Shown: piece by piece, positions 19,550 to 29,263 of the stretch | Layout: the number at the start of each line of letters is the position of its first letter | How positions within the stretch are numbered: position 1 is the first letter of the stretch | Source of the DNA: Phaeoceros laevis | Lineage: Eukaryota; Anthocerotophyta; Anthocerotopsida; Notothyladales | Reading direction: 5' to 3' | NCBI GenBank assembly: GCA_049999765.1 | Contig: JBNGIQ010007776.1 | Coordinates: 1-36,106, forward strand | DNA: 36,106 nt | Translations under genes and position numbers: made by a program | The notes under the pieces: generated by a model | The model's database searches: none | Seen by the model: the letters and a program-made list of their open reading frames with translations, nothing else | What the model was told of the DNA's origin: nothing

Positions 19550-19975
19550 TGTGACATCGCAAGCCTCATGAAGCAACAAGCTTGATTATGTCAATGCCTC
19601 ATGCGCATGCGACATATTTGACATGTGCCACGACAGCTGTCATGCGACATTCGGCTTTTATCTATATGTAATTTGATTTTATGGAATTTCTATTGACATA
19701 TTTATTTCATGTTGAAATAAGTTATGCTCAATGACTGTAGGGATAAGGTTTGAGTGGAGTGTGAGTCGTGTGCTGTATTGCACACGACATTGACTATAGA
19801 AGGCTTGGAAGCCCTGTAATGATTTGACTTTTTGTTTGTTGCACTTGCTTATGATGCAAGACGGCTATGTCCGTGAAGCACTCAATGTATGCCAAATCTA
19901 AGTCCCAGTGTGTGCGGTTGACGGTATAGCCTCAGACTTGCAAGTTGGTGTGTGTGTTGTGTGATTGTCTTTCAC
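19550..19975 (+). repeat. Gypsy 3' LTR, complete
   Basis: 426 bp starting TGTGACATCG after the polypurine tract and ending TTTCAC, giving TGTGA/TCAC(A) inverted termini. The first 86 bases (19550-19635) are absent from the left LTR but recur at 19976-20061. The join at 19633-19642 contains the perfect palindrome GACAGCTGTC, and the left end of the whole insertion (TGTC) and its right end (GATA) correspond to the two sides of this palindrome. Confidence 0.88.
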
Positions 19976-20061
19976 TATGACATCGCAAGCCTCATGAAGC
20001 AACAAGCTTGATTATGTCAATGCCTCATGCGCATGCGACATATTTGGCATGTGCCACGATA
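19976..20061 (+). repeat. Extra partial gypsy LTR (first 86 bp)
   Basis: Copy of 19550-19635 with only a few differences (TATGACATC for TGTGACATC at its start, GATA for GACA at its end). It lies directly after the full LTR and directly before the LINE flank GATCCTGCACG. This is the segment missing from the left LTR. Confidence 0.9.
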
Positions 20062-20065
20062 GATC

Positions 20066-22712
20066 CTGCACGAGATGGTAGAGTCGGATCACAATGTTAA
20101 GGGGGCCTCGTCTCTATACCAAGCAATAGGGTGTAGGATCAGGAACAAAGCCAGAAGAAAGACTTTCACTCTCAGGGCAGATAGACTTCACCTTTTTAAA
20201 GAAGACATGGAAGCTGTTCTCCCAGGAATTATGGCAGATTTTTGCAAGCATCAGGACCCCATCTTGGCGGCGCAGGTCCTTCATGCCAAACTACTAGCTA
20301 CCATCCGCAGACATGGGAGACCCGGCCAAACGGGATCATCACGGGCTAACTTCAAGAATAGGTGGCATGAAAATACGTGTCTTCATCTACATAAGCACAT
20401 CTAGGCCCGTCTGGCTCAACGGATAGATTACAAGGGATCTGCGGAATATAGGGTACTCATGGCTATATACAAAAGGAGACGTCGGGTGGCAGTGGCCAGA
20501 CATGCTGAACTTCAAACTAAGCAAGCCATTCTACAGGTTACCAAGGGTAAAAAAGAGTTTTGGCGCATCATCAGGAGGCAGAAGACTCCTATCTTGCATA
20601 CAGATATCCAGGAATAGGAAGAGTACACCCGCAAGCTCTACTATTCAGATGCCCCAAATCATAATTTGGCGTTTCCTCTCCCGACCCCCAGCCCATCCCC
20701 CATCATCACCCTAGGAATGGTCCAGGACGCCATCAAAAGAATAGCCAGCGGGCGAACGGCAGATGAGTATGGGCTCAAAATTGAACATTTCAAGGTCTTG
20801 GACCAGGTCCAGCTCAGCTTACTTCTTTCACAAATTTTTAATGGCTGCATTAGGGGAGGCCGATTGCCAATTCAGTGGGGAAGAGGCTTTGCTATACCCT
20901 TATATAAGAAAGGGGACGCCATGAATCCATCAAATGACAGAACGATTACCATCATTCCAATATTCGCTAAGATCCTCGCCACCCTTGGGGAGGAAGGGAT
21001 CATGCCATATAGGCAAAGTGTTGCCCAGAACCTACAGGCAGGTTTCAGGAAAGGATACGCTGCTGAAGATCACATTTTTACACTACAAAACTTGGTGCAA
21101 TACCAGATGGACCGAAATGGTAAAGTATATACCGCCTTTCTTGACATATCTAAGGCCTTCAATGCAATTCCACAAGCGGGTTTATGGCAGATCCTTTAAG
21201 AATTGCAGCTGCCACCAAGTCTCAGACGACTCCTGCAACTATTATATGATAACTGCAAGGTCTTTGTCCGAACATCGACAGGGGACACCAGTACCATACC
21301 CAGTAATACGGGGGTTAAGCAAGGGTGTCCAGCCAGCCCGTCCTTATTTTCGTTCGTAATGCAAGCTTTGGAGGTGGCCTTGTCAGAGGTACAGCCCTGT
21401 CCAGCAGTTCTCCTTACTCCAGTTATTATACATAGTTTGTTCTATGCAGATGATGTGGTTCTTCTAGCCAATTCGGCCGAGGGGCTACAAAGACTATTAC
21501 AGTGCACGGAAGTCTTCTGCGCAAAGTTTCATTTACAGATGAACATCTCCAAGTCCGCCATTGTTGTTTTTGGAGGGCAGCAGCATGAACCTCAGTTCAC
21601 TTAGATTTCACAAGTGATCTCAAGAAAACCAGCATATACCCATTTAGGCATTGAAACTTTTGCGGACCGGCAGCAAGCCAAAGCCCGTCATACCAGGATG
21701 ACTCTCACCAGGTCAGCAATCGCAAGGATTTTCTCAGCAGTAGCAGTTGATTATTGTCAGTTGACACATTATACCTATGACCAAGCTATGGCTCACAGTG
21801 GCAGTCCCCACTTTACTCTATGCAGTCCCATCTTGGGGTGTAGGGTGCCTGCATTGCCACTGGCAAGAGATGCAGTGTATCCATAATTCTTTTTACAGGC
21901 GTATTCTCCATCTTCCCAAATCTTCAAGCACTGATATCCTTTTAGCAGAAGTTGGGGTTTATCCAATTGAGATCGAAGCTTTGGTGATTACAACAAGATA
22001 TCTGAGCAGAATTTCACGGATGCAACAAGACAGATTGCCTCACATCGCGCTGCAGCTGGCCATACAGAAGGATAGGCTGTATGGAAGGGGATGGTACACG
22101 GAATGGAAAGCCTGGCTATCTAAGTGGCATTTGCAACACGGACAGCTGGCTGAGTTAACACCAGAGGTCATCAGACAAGCCTATTTAGTGGCTACCTAGC
22201 AGGTTCGACCACTATCCCAGGCAAAGGAATTCTACATCCACCATTTTAGGCATAACCGCATTACTTATGCCGAATACCATCTCCAGGCATTTGTACACTT
22301 GCAATTACCCATAGAACATGTCGCTGCTTTCGCCCGATGTCGGAGTAGGGTGGCTCCTACAGCATTCACGAAACAAAAGTGGGCTGAAATATCTAAGGAA
22401 AATCGGTTTTGCCCCAGGTGCTTTCCAACATCAGCAGAAGAGGAGCAGCATATTTTCATCGAATGCCCTGGTCTGCTACAGGTCCGCATCAGACACAGCT
22501 CTTTGTTCAAAGGAAACCTGTCACTAGCCCTCCTTTTTCATCAGGATCACAGGGCCTTGGCTGATTATATTCATGACTGCTATCAGACTCTTCAAGTCAC
22601 CTGGGACAGATCATCCAGGAAAGGGTCAAGTAAAAGGAAGGCAGCGGCTGGCATCATCAGGAAGGCCAAGAGGACACGAAGAGTTACTACGTCTCCTAGG
22701 ACACCGGCTTAA
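20066..22712 (+). pseudogene. LINE ORF2 3' part: RT and zinc-knuckle domain
   Basis: The stretch opens with VESDHNV, the end of the endonuclease. RT landmarks follow: ASGRTADEYGLKIEHFK, IPLYKKGDAMNPSNDRTI, QAGFRKGYAAEDHIF, TAFLDISKAFNAI, GVKQGCPASPSLF and the catalytic FYADD (21440-21454). A C-terminal CCHC-type motif, CPRC then HIFIEC (22410-22460), is typical of plant LINE ORF2 proteins. Stops at 20402, about 20617, 21197 and 21602 and frame changes near 21780 and 22200 show decay. The ORF ends at 22712, shortly before an (AGT)6 tail. Confidence 0.92.
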
Positions 22713-22731
22713 CCACGACCCTGATGATGAA

Positions 22732-22749
22732 AGTAGTAGTAGTAGTAGT
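22732..22749 (+). repeat. (AGT)6 tail of the LINE
   Basis: Six AGT units end just before GCCAAAAGTCA, the possible target-site duplication. A simple-repeat tail in this place marks the LINE 3' end. Confidence 0.8.
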
Positions 22750-22763
22750 AATGCCAAAAGTCA

Positions 22764-23894
22764 CACCTAAGCGACTCCTCATGGGAATCAGGTGTGCTGC
22801 CTTTTTGGATGGGTGGACTGTTGACATACATGCGTTGGCATGCGGGTCAACAGTAGGCAGACCTGAGGTAGAAATCGTCATCTCATTCTTGGCTCTTCTC
22901 TTGCTCCTCTCGTTAGCACTAAGGAGGGATAGGACTCGGTCTTTGAGCTCTTCGTTATTCATAAGACTCTTTGAAAGACAATCCAGTAGGATGATATCGC
23001 TTTTTGACAGCATGGTGCCACAACCATCTTTCACCCACTTTCGTGGGCTATTTCAGAGGGCCACTAAGAGGCAAATCCCGTGGGCCCATCTCGAGAACAG
23101 CCATAGAATCCTTCATTATCCCGGACTCAAGATATACATTGTGATGGATATGGGCATATAGCTCGAAGTATGGTTTACGTGAAGTGTCTCTTTTCTTATC
23201 ACAATCTCTGCTTGGCCCTGGTCAAGGCCAGGACCTACGTACAGTAGGATTTTTAGCTTTGCAGACGATTTTTTAGTCAACCCTGACATGGCCTCTAAGC
23301 ACAATCACTAGGCCCAGCTAATGTATGACTGTCACGAGTTACTCCCATTACAGACACTGTATATGTGTCTTTTAGGTGCCCGCAGCAGCACAAACTTTTG
23401 GGGTCATAACTTCTGTTTTGTCAAAGGCTTTCCCCATTAATAGCCACACGGCCTGTCTGAACAACGGACGAGAGCATTGTGAACCTTGATTCCTTCGGTT
23501 TGTTCTACCCGTGTCCTCTTTTGTTTATTTTTAAGAGAGATGGCATTACCCCCAGTTTTATACCTTTCCCTTCGTAAACCGGTAGACCATGCAGCTGAGT
23601 CGAAGAAGTGTCCAGACTGTGAAGTGCACTCAACGGAGGGACACGTGTTTAGCAGTTCTAACTTGCTCGGGGTTTCGTTGATCAATGAAATCCGACGCAC
23701 AAGAGTCTGGCTTCAGTAGACAAACGAATAAGTTTTTTGTACCCGTTTCTTGCACCTACGGCCGTAAGTATTAAACGTTTCCCATCCCGTCAAGTGATCA
23801 CTCTCTGGTAGATCCTACACATTCCAAGAGCCTTGAGAGACCGTCAACCAAAAGGAAACCCGGGCAAGATCACGGCCAGCCATCGGTGGCGAAC
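22764..23894. other. No recognised gene
   Basis: There are open frames on both strands (plus 22724-23161; minus 23034 to 22696 with LSKSDIILLDCLSKSLMNN), but parts of them are made from the LINE tail. A minus-strand frame at 23304-23116 reads SAKLKILLYVGPGLDQGQ. I recognise none of these. They might be remains of host exons. Confidence 0.4.
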
Positions 23895-24740
23895 ATGTCT
23901 GGACTAAAGATGCTTTGCAAGACCGCCTGGGAGCTGCTGGCCTTGCATTTGTTACCACATGATGTGGGAAGGTTGCAGCTCGTAGACAAGGAGTTAAATG
24001 ACCTTCTGCGAACACCCGCTCGCCGGACACAATTTTGCAATCTGAGGAAGCTGCCAACCTGTTCCAAATGTGGACAGGAGTGTGTGAGTGAATTTCACCG
24101 TGAGATTCACGTGCTTACCTTCCACAAAGGCGATCTGCTGCTCGAACACTATGAAGTGTTGACTGAGGTGTTGGATGGTATCCAGCAATCGGATTTTGAT
24201 GCTCTCAAGATGGTGGATACCGCCAGTACCGCTCCCATACTGGTAGACAAAGGTGTGTGGGTTTCCTTTGCAGAGGAACGCCGCATCCAATGAACGTCAA
24301 CTAGATCGGAATGGCGCGGTCCCCATGGGCGACATTACCCCGAATGGATGTCCTTATGGGCCTTCTGCAGTTTGCTGAGGGACCGCTGGGATGTGTTTGA
24401 TACTGAAAGAGAACAGGCCGGTAATGCGGATGCGACAGAAGAGGTGGAGGCAAGAATAAGAAGCCTGAACGAAGGGTCTCATATATGCGATGAAATCTGT
24501 GGTCTTGGACAGGGAGGGATCCGCATGTTCCACGGGCGTAAGGACAAAAGCAAGTTGGAGTGGATAGTGCTGAACGAGCGGCATTCTTGGAATCGTCAAG
24601 GCCACAAGGCCTCAGATTTCATAGCAGGGATAGAGAAAACTAGACCACCCACCATAAGTTGTGTCTGGTTCCGAGGGGCCAGGGGCAGGGGCGGGGAAGC
24701 TACAGTCTTGATGAGTCCTTTAAATAGGTTCATAACCTAG
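23895..24740 (+). pseudogene. F-box-like / C2H2-like protein, one in-frame stop
   Basis: The first ATG (23895, MSGLKMLCK) begins an F-box-like helical segment, AWELLALHLLPHDVGRLQLV, followed by KELNDLLRT; F-boxes link substrates to SCF ubiquitin ligases through Skp1. A C2H2 finger pattern follows: CSKC, 12 residues, H, four residues, H (ending HVLTFH). A TGA at 24291-24293 breaks the frame, but the same frame stays open for another 148 codons to 24740 (LRDRWDVFDTERE, LEWIVLNERHSWNRQG, GARGRGGEATVLMS). CGA to TGA is one transition. Full length would be 281 residues. I do not know a named family with this combination; a lineage-specific gene, or a recently dead member of a family, is the best reading. 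Confidence 0.5.
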
Positions 24741-24955
24741 CAATGTATTTTAGCTGTATCTAGAAAATAAGCATATTTCTATGGACATTCAGCAAGGCAG
24801 GCCGTCTCTCTCATTTGTCCAGTCCCAACAAGTACATATGGGTCCCGTTCCACTATCTCGTCTAAGCAAACTCTGGCGCAGACAGGCTTGATGGTACCAT
24901 TGCGGCTAACTAGGCAAACTTACACGGTTGCTGATTTTTGCCAGGCTGTTTAGGG
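24741..24955. other. Short spacer, nothing seen
   Basis: It lies between the F-box-like gene and the PPR-like remnant on the other strand. No motif is recognised. Confidence 0.4.
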
Positions 24956-24959
24956 ACAA

Positions 24960-25460
24960 GTTTATTGGCAACGTCCACACCATCCGGCAACCAAGCTGTA
25001 ACTTTCCCTGCTAAGGTGCTGTGGAGCACGCATTGCTATTACTACGTTCCATGAGACCATGTTATGCTGGGACATCCGGTCTAACTCTTGATAGGTTCCC
25101 ATAATGTTTTCTCTTCTTCCACAGAAAGCAAGGAGGCAAGAATGCCGGTTGAAGGACACATATGAGCCAGGGCTCCACATAAAAACCTTCCTATGGATCG
25201 TCCTACCTAGCTAGCTGCATGGACTTCCGACTAGGATGTTTCTCCTTCTTAGCAACACCTACTTCTTTGTCTGTAAACAGGATGCATGCTTGAACCAGGC
25301 TAACCGACATGGTCTGCTCTGCGCACACCATGGCTATTCATTCACAACATCTGCAAGGCTTCCTTTGCTTGGCCTTGCTGAGCCAGCGCTGACAGACTTG
25401 TTACCTAGAGGCTGGGGTCGCACCATCAACAACCAGGGTTTTTCATGGAGCCATCACTGT
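24960..25460 (-). pseudogene. PPR-like protein remnant
   Basis: PPR proteins bind organellar RNA. On the minus strand the pieces occur in the order expected for a plant PPR array but in different frames: ALAQQGQAKEALQML (about 25392-25345), SLVQACILFTDKE (near 25300-25260), YVSFNRHSCLLAFCGR, and ELDRMSQHNMVSWNVVIA (about 25090-25030). The last is very close to the L/S-type PPR motif with its NVVSWN signature. Stops and frame changes between the pieces show heavy decay. Introns are less likely because the gaps are too small. No start or end can be set. Confidence 0.55.
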
Positions 25461-25564
25461 CCAATTTTTACCACCTTAAAACACGCCACATTTTCCATCC
25501 CAGTCATCTACGCAATTGCAAACTCGCGGGTTACCCTTCCGTAATATCAGAGTCCCCGACTCAG

Positions 25565-25585
25565 TCTACCGGCGGAGCCGGTAGA
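25565..25585. repeat. Perfect 9-bp hairpin
   Basis: TCTACCGGC and GCCGGTAGA form a perfect stem around GGA. No T-run or gene end is next to it, so no role is proposed. Confidence 0.7.
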
Positions 25586-25944
25586 TTTCATATGAACCAA
25601 ATGAGGGTCGCACAACCTGTCTATCTGAGTATATGACCACCACCTGCTGTGGCGATTAAGAAGTGAGCTCTCTGCGCTGTGGAGGGTGACCAGTCGCAAG
25701 CAAGCTCATGAAACTATGACCATGGATCTATGAGGTCCCACATTCTTGTTTTTCTTTCATGAGATGAAAAGACAATGGCATACATTGGCACACCGCACAG
25801 CAAATCTCACGAGCGGTGGGGAGCCGTCGCTTATTTAGCCATCCATCGTTCATCCAGTCGGCCGGTTATGATTTGAGTAAACCTGATCAAGACTCGGCGA
25901 GGTCAACCAGGTTGCGTTCTTTATCTCCCCTATCCCACCTAAGG

Positions 25945-26110
25945 CTGCCCTAAACCCCCTACTGGTGGTAGGAGGGTGGGTGGGGCTCTTAGGTAGGAAG
26001 GGGAGAGATAGCCTCAACCCCTCCCCCCTACTTTGACCAGGAAAAGCTCCAACCCCCTTCATCGATGATGGAAGGGTGGGAGAGCTCTTGGGCAAGTATG
26101 GGAGAGGTAG
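25945..26110. repeat. Diverged direct repeat, ~100-bp period
   Basis: Two copies share GG(A)AGGGTGGG, a GCTCTT core and a GGGAGAG(A/G)TAG end (about 25970-26010 and 26070-26110), with rather weaker similarity before them. Confidence 0.55.
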
Positions 26111-26532
26111 ATTAAATACCTAGGTAGATCCACCAGCTAGGTAGAGTCCACAGATTGAGTCGGGCCGCAGTCTGTTTGCCACACGGTCGGCGCAAGCCCA
26201 CACCATTGTTATTCATTCATTCAAGCTCTATTGTACCCGTTCGCATGCGGGTGCCCGAATATGGGCAAGAAGGGGACCCTGACTCGGATGGGACTATCTA
26301 AACTCCTCAAATATTGCATCACCAACCATGGTTATAACCCCTGATGGGACCGATAACCTCCTCAGATCATCAGGTAGACACTGCTCTTCATGTCATCATG
26401 ATTGTCTTTGCCCCGCGGCTTCACCTCGGGATCGTTCTTCCTCCAGAATGCTTTAAAAGAGTTATATCACTATCCTAAAATGAAACTACGTATTTATTTT
26501 ATATTTAAAGATATCGTTGTTAATGCCATAGT

Positions 26533-26596
26533 GCTACAAAATCACTTCAGCCTAAATAAATATAGAGCTACAAAATCACTTCAGCCTAATAAATAC
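26533..26596. repeat. Tandem repeat, 34-bp period, two copies
   Basis: GCTACAAAATCACTTCAGCC followed by TAA(A)TAAATA occurs at 26533 and again at 26567. Confidence 0.8.
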
Positions 26597-26788
26597 ATCC
26601 ATTGACTAATAATGATAAATATAAAATTTGTATATTACTCCCAAAATGTATATTAGATTGAAATATTTTGGACATACTATCGTGTGTGTACATGTGTGTG
26701 TATATTTTTAGGAGGTTGACAGTTCCAAACAGGAGTAAGGGGGGGGATCTTGTTTGGACATAGTATCTTATATGGAAGTAGAAAAAAC

Positions 26789-26938
26789 CTGTATTCGTTT
26801 GATGCTTTCTGATCTCTCCATCTTGTCATTTTGTTCCAATTGATTTTCTATAGCTCTACGAGCTTCTCCTATATGCTTTTGTATATGAAAGCTATGAACA
26901 GCTCGGTTCATTGCCTCGGCCTTTGCAATCAACTCCTG
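26789..26938 (-). CDS. Candidate coiled-coil exon, unknown gene
   Basis: On the minus strand a T-rich tract with an AG acceptor is followed by exactly 50 open codons and then CAG/GTTTTT, a plausible donor. The peptide begins QELIAKAEAMNRAVHSF and ends NDKMERSESIKRIQ. It is charged, without prolines, and has heptad spacing that suggests a coiled coil. Neighbouring sequence is AT-rich like intron DNA, while the exon is not. A minus-strand frame at 27347-27132 (SRFEQEIKNFCKNVQRM) may be another part. I cannot name the gene. Confidence 0.4.
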
Positions 26939-27590
26939 CTCCAAGTAAAAAATACATGATAGTTCAATGCCAAGTAAACCTTTAGAGATTGCTAGTAAGA
27001 CCTAGTTTATTATAAGCCCAGAAAAAAACAAGACGATTTTATTTTCATGTAAAATAGTAAAAAGGCAATTATAAATTTGACTCATCCCACTCCATTTATA
27101 GTATTTTTGCTTTGTTGGCTTTGGCTGATTGCTAGAGCCTTGGGATCGATGGTAAAATCCAAATATTATCAATTAGGGCTAAGCTAATAAATTGCATCAT
27201 ATCAGCCAATAATTGAGAGTTTTGCCCTGCTTGCCACAACATTCTTTGGACATTTTTGCAAAAATTTTTGATTTCCTGTTCAAATCTAGATTTGAGAGTA
27301 AGCATAACCAATTGACAGCCAGTAACAAAGACGATATGTGCAAACAAGGGAATGCATTGTATGTATTATGTAACGTTCCCGTGAATATTGAGTACATGTG
27401 GATATTGTTATTGCTCAACCATATTATTAACTACTATCTAGTAAAACTTAAGATCTTTTAAGTATATTTTTTGTCTAACACTCCCAGGTGCCACAATAAG
27501 AAACACATGATATTTACAATGGCCGATGACAATGATTTAACAACAGAAATGGAGGGTTTACTCTTTGACAATGGGTGGGCTGCAAGGAGG
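26939..27590. other. AT-rich stretch, no firm gene
   Basis: Intron-like AT-rich DNA. The minus-strand frame at 27347-27132 has a helical, charged composition but no clean splice borders. Confidence 0.4.
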
Positions 27591-27597
27591 TGCTTAC

Positions 27598-27774
27598 AAC
27601 GGTGTTGTTACACCGTTCACAATGACATTGTGAGCCTTGTTTACAACGCTGCTGTAAACTTTAGCTACAACGACCTTGTAGCTCGTTGGAGAGGAATTAG
27701 GGCATGTCTTAGGGTTAGGCCTTACAACGGCTTACACCGCTGTTGTGAAGTCTAGCTACAATCACCTTGCAGCT
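27598..27774. repeat. Cluster of six tandem hairpins
   Basis: Consecutive inverted repeats: AACGGTG/CACCGTT (27598-27617), TCACAATG/CATTGTGA (27617-27633), GTTTACA/TGTAAAC (27639-27659) and AGCTACAA/TTGTAGCT (27663-27683) are all perfect. A bulged one (27721-27750) and AGCTACAA/TTGCAGCT with one mismatch (27754-27774) follow. Most share a TACAA core. The second is almost a perfect 17-bp palindrome. Confidence 0.85.
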
Positions 27775-28020
27775 TCATTGTTCCGACATTAGGGTTATCA
27801 GTAATGACACTTGTAGAATAGGTGTGCTAATCACATGCTTTAGATTAGACACACAAGGATTGCTTAGCGTGAACACACAACGCATGTGATCTCGAATAGA
27901 ATGAATGTTTACATCGCGAGTATATACTTTGGCCGCGGGACAAGTTAACCGTCATAACCATTCTACAACCCAAGTACCCGGATGCAGGATGAACCCTAAT
28001 ACATCGTATTTCTAACACCC
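27775..28020. other. Non-coding, possible 3' UTR or LTR remnant
   Basis: On the minus strand GGGG is followed by TGTTAGAAATACG right after the stop codon of the exon at 28021. This resembles a polypurine tract and an LTR start, but no second LTR or duplication is seen. Confidence 0.35.
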
Positions 28021-28293
28021 CTACTCAGACTGCACCCTGACTTTTGATATTTCGTAAACAGATGGCAAAGTCTGCTTATCTGTGCTCTCAGTCCTCTCGC
28101 GGACGCAACCAGATATGTCCACAAGATGCTCAGCCTCTTGCTTCATACATTGGAGATGAAAATTGCCTAACTGGAGGTTGAGCGGGACAACGCAACTCAC
28201 CACTTCTAGAACGCCACTTCCACCGCCAGTTGGAGTGACAGCCAGCTCTCTTTCTCTGAAAACTTGCACCTTCCCGTTGACAAGAGGAAGTTG
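28021..28293 (-). CDS. Candidate terminal exon, unknown gene
   Basis: Minus-strand frame with an acceptor-like TAG at its start, 90 codons and a TAG stop at 28023-28021. The peptide reads QLPLVNGKVQVFRERELA, then a Gly-rich turn and SCVVPLNLQLGNFHLQCMKQ, and ends with SKVRVQSE. A second short minus-strand frame upstream (28448-28344, VVMCEGKLLVMVVRRMRNP) may be the preceding exon. The alternation of hydrophobic strands recalls beta-propeller repeats, but this is too weak for a name. Confidence 0.4.
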   Translation of the reverse strand, partial: QLPLVNGKVQVFRERELAVTPTGGGSGVLEVVSCVVPLNLQLGNFHLQCMKQEAEHLVDISGCVRERTESTDKQTLPSVYEISKVRVQSE

Positions 28294-29263
28294 CTACCTA
28301 TCGGCAACTGCTAGGGATGTTCGATTACTTACACCGATGAGAACTAGGCACCAGGGAGCTTCATGTGTGAGTGCACAGGATTCCGCATTCTTCGCACTAC
28401 CATCACTAGCAGCTTGCCTTCACACATCACCACCTTATATGGTAGCATCAAACCCTCACCTGCACAAGCTTGTTAGGTGCAAATTGCTAGTAGTACAGTA
28501 CAGTGTACTGCTTTCCTTTGTCAGACAGTAAGCAAACTGCAGTTACTACAATTACAAAAGTACAAAACCAGAGGCAACAGCCTGCACTGAGGTTAGTTTT
28601 TTTCGCCCATTTAGTTGTTGGACAACTAATGGAGGGAACATTCTCTAGTTGAGAACATGTTAATCGGAGGTTGCCCGGAATAATTATCATATATTATATT
28701 AAGACTAAGTTGTAAATTAAAAAAATAAATAAAAATTTCCTACAGATCTTATTTCCAAAAATATCATAAAGAAAGTAGGTTCGACGTGACGAGAGCTTTT
28801 ACACGGTACAACTTGCATAAAAAATGGATCACCGAGCCCCAAGTTACGACTGGTTGAAAATTTTTGTGACCACTGCTGTGGGAAAACTTCAAAACTCGAA
28901 ACGAATAGCGCGCAAGCGGGAACTGGCTGTTGCCCGCCACCATCGTCCTTTCCCGCGACCATTCTCCCGCCCGTGCCCAGAATGTATGGGAACCCTAGTT
29001 CCTTTGCAAGGAGGATTCAACCTTGGACGTGGGTTGCCTCCATGGCCCTCGATTCCTCTCAGCATCGCCTCATCTCTACTCGGCGCCGTCGACGGTGCTG
29101 TTTTCAAGGCTACAACTGCATCGTCCCCCAGGTTGCCACTGAAAATGTCAATCCGTTGGGCAATCTTTCGTCTGCATTGCTGGATACATTGGACCTCGTG
29201 AACTGCATATTGTTTCCGTACCTATTCCGATTCTAGCTTGCTCCCTTGCATTGTGTAGGTTGC
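28294..29263. other. No firm gene
   Basis: Apart from the possible minus-strand exon at 28448-28344 there is an AT-rich part (28680-28760) and then GC-richer DNA that leads into the transposase-like gene. The plus-strand frame 28824-29201 has no recognisable content. Confidence 0.4.

Larger units (their letters stand above)
3867..20061 (+). mobile_element. Ty3/gypsy element with DNA methyltransferase and PHD finger
   Basis: A 16.2-kb insertion (about 9.2 kb without the nested copia and solo LTR). The order is partial LTR, long leader, gag with two zinc knuckles, aspartic protease, C5 DNA methyltransferase, RT, RNase H, integrase, PHD finger, polypurine tract, full LTR, partial LTR. RT before integrase makes it Ty3/gypsy. 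It sits in the LINE endonuclease between GATC at 3863-3866 and GATC at 20062-20065; the 4-bp duplication is short but removing the insert restores the LINE frame. The termini are unusual: the left LTR lacks its first 88 or so bases, while an extra copy of those bases lies after the complete right LTR. Several nonsense codons, two frameshifts and two later insertions make it non-autonomous today. The two copies of the shared LTR part differ at about 10 of 338 positions. Confidence 0.9.
1322..22752 (+). mobile_element. L1-like LINE split by nested LTR elements
   Basis: The two halves (1322-3866 and 20066-22752) together make about 5.2 kb of a non-LTR retrotransposon. In order it has an ORF1 with an RRM-like segment, an APE-type endonuclease, a reverse transcriptase, a C-terminal zinc-knuckle domain and an (AGT)n tail. 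The break falls inside the endonuclease: the frame reading IPGELRI before 3866 continues as LHEMVESDH after 20066, restoring the endonuclease SDH motif. A possible target-site duplication is GCCAAAGTCA at 1312-1321 and GCCAAAAGTCA at 22753-22763, imperfect by one base. Both ORFs are decayed by frameshifts and stops. Confidence 0.88.
25465..26788. other. No gene seen; repeats only
   Basis: Non-coding DNA holding a hairpin (25565-25585), a diverged direct repeat (25945-26110) and a 34-bp tandem repeat (26533-26596). Below 26780 it becomes AT-rich. Confidence 0.5.

Noticed and set aside
25850-26095. Minus-strand 81-codon frame
   Set aside because: It overlaps the purine/pyrimidine-rich direct repeat, and the Pro/Ser-rich peptide is a product of base composition.
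27775-28017. Minus-strand solo LTR starting TGTTAGAAATACG at 28017
   Set aside because: The GGGG plus TGTTAG look is suggestive, but I find no other end, no duplication and no element coding region next to it.
28824-29201. 125-codon plus-strand frame as a gene
   Set aside because: No recognisable domain, low-complexity Pro/Arg content and overlapping frames on the other strand.
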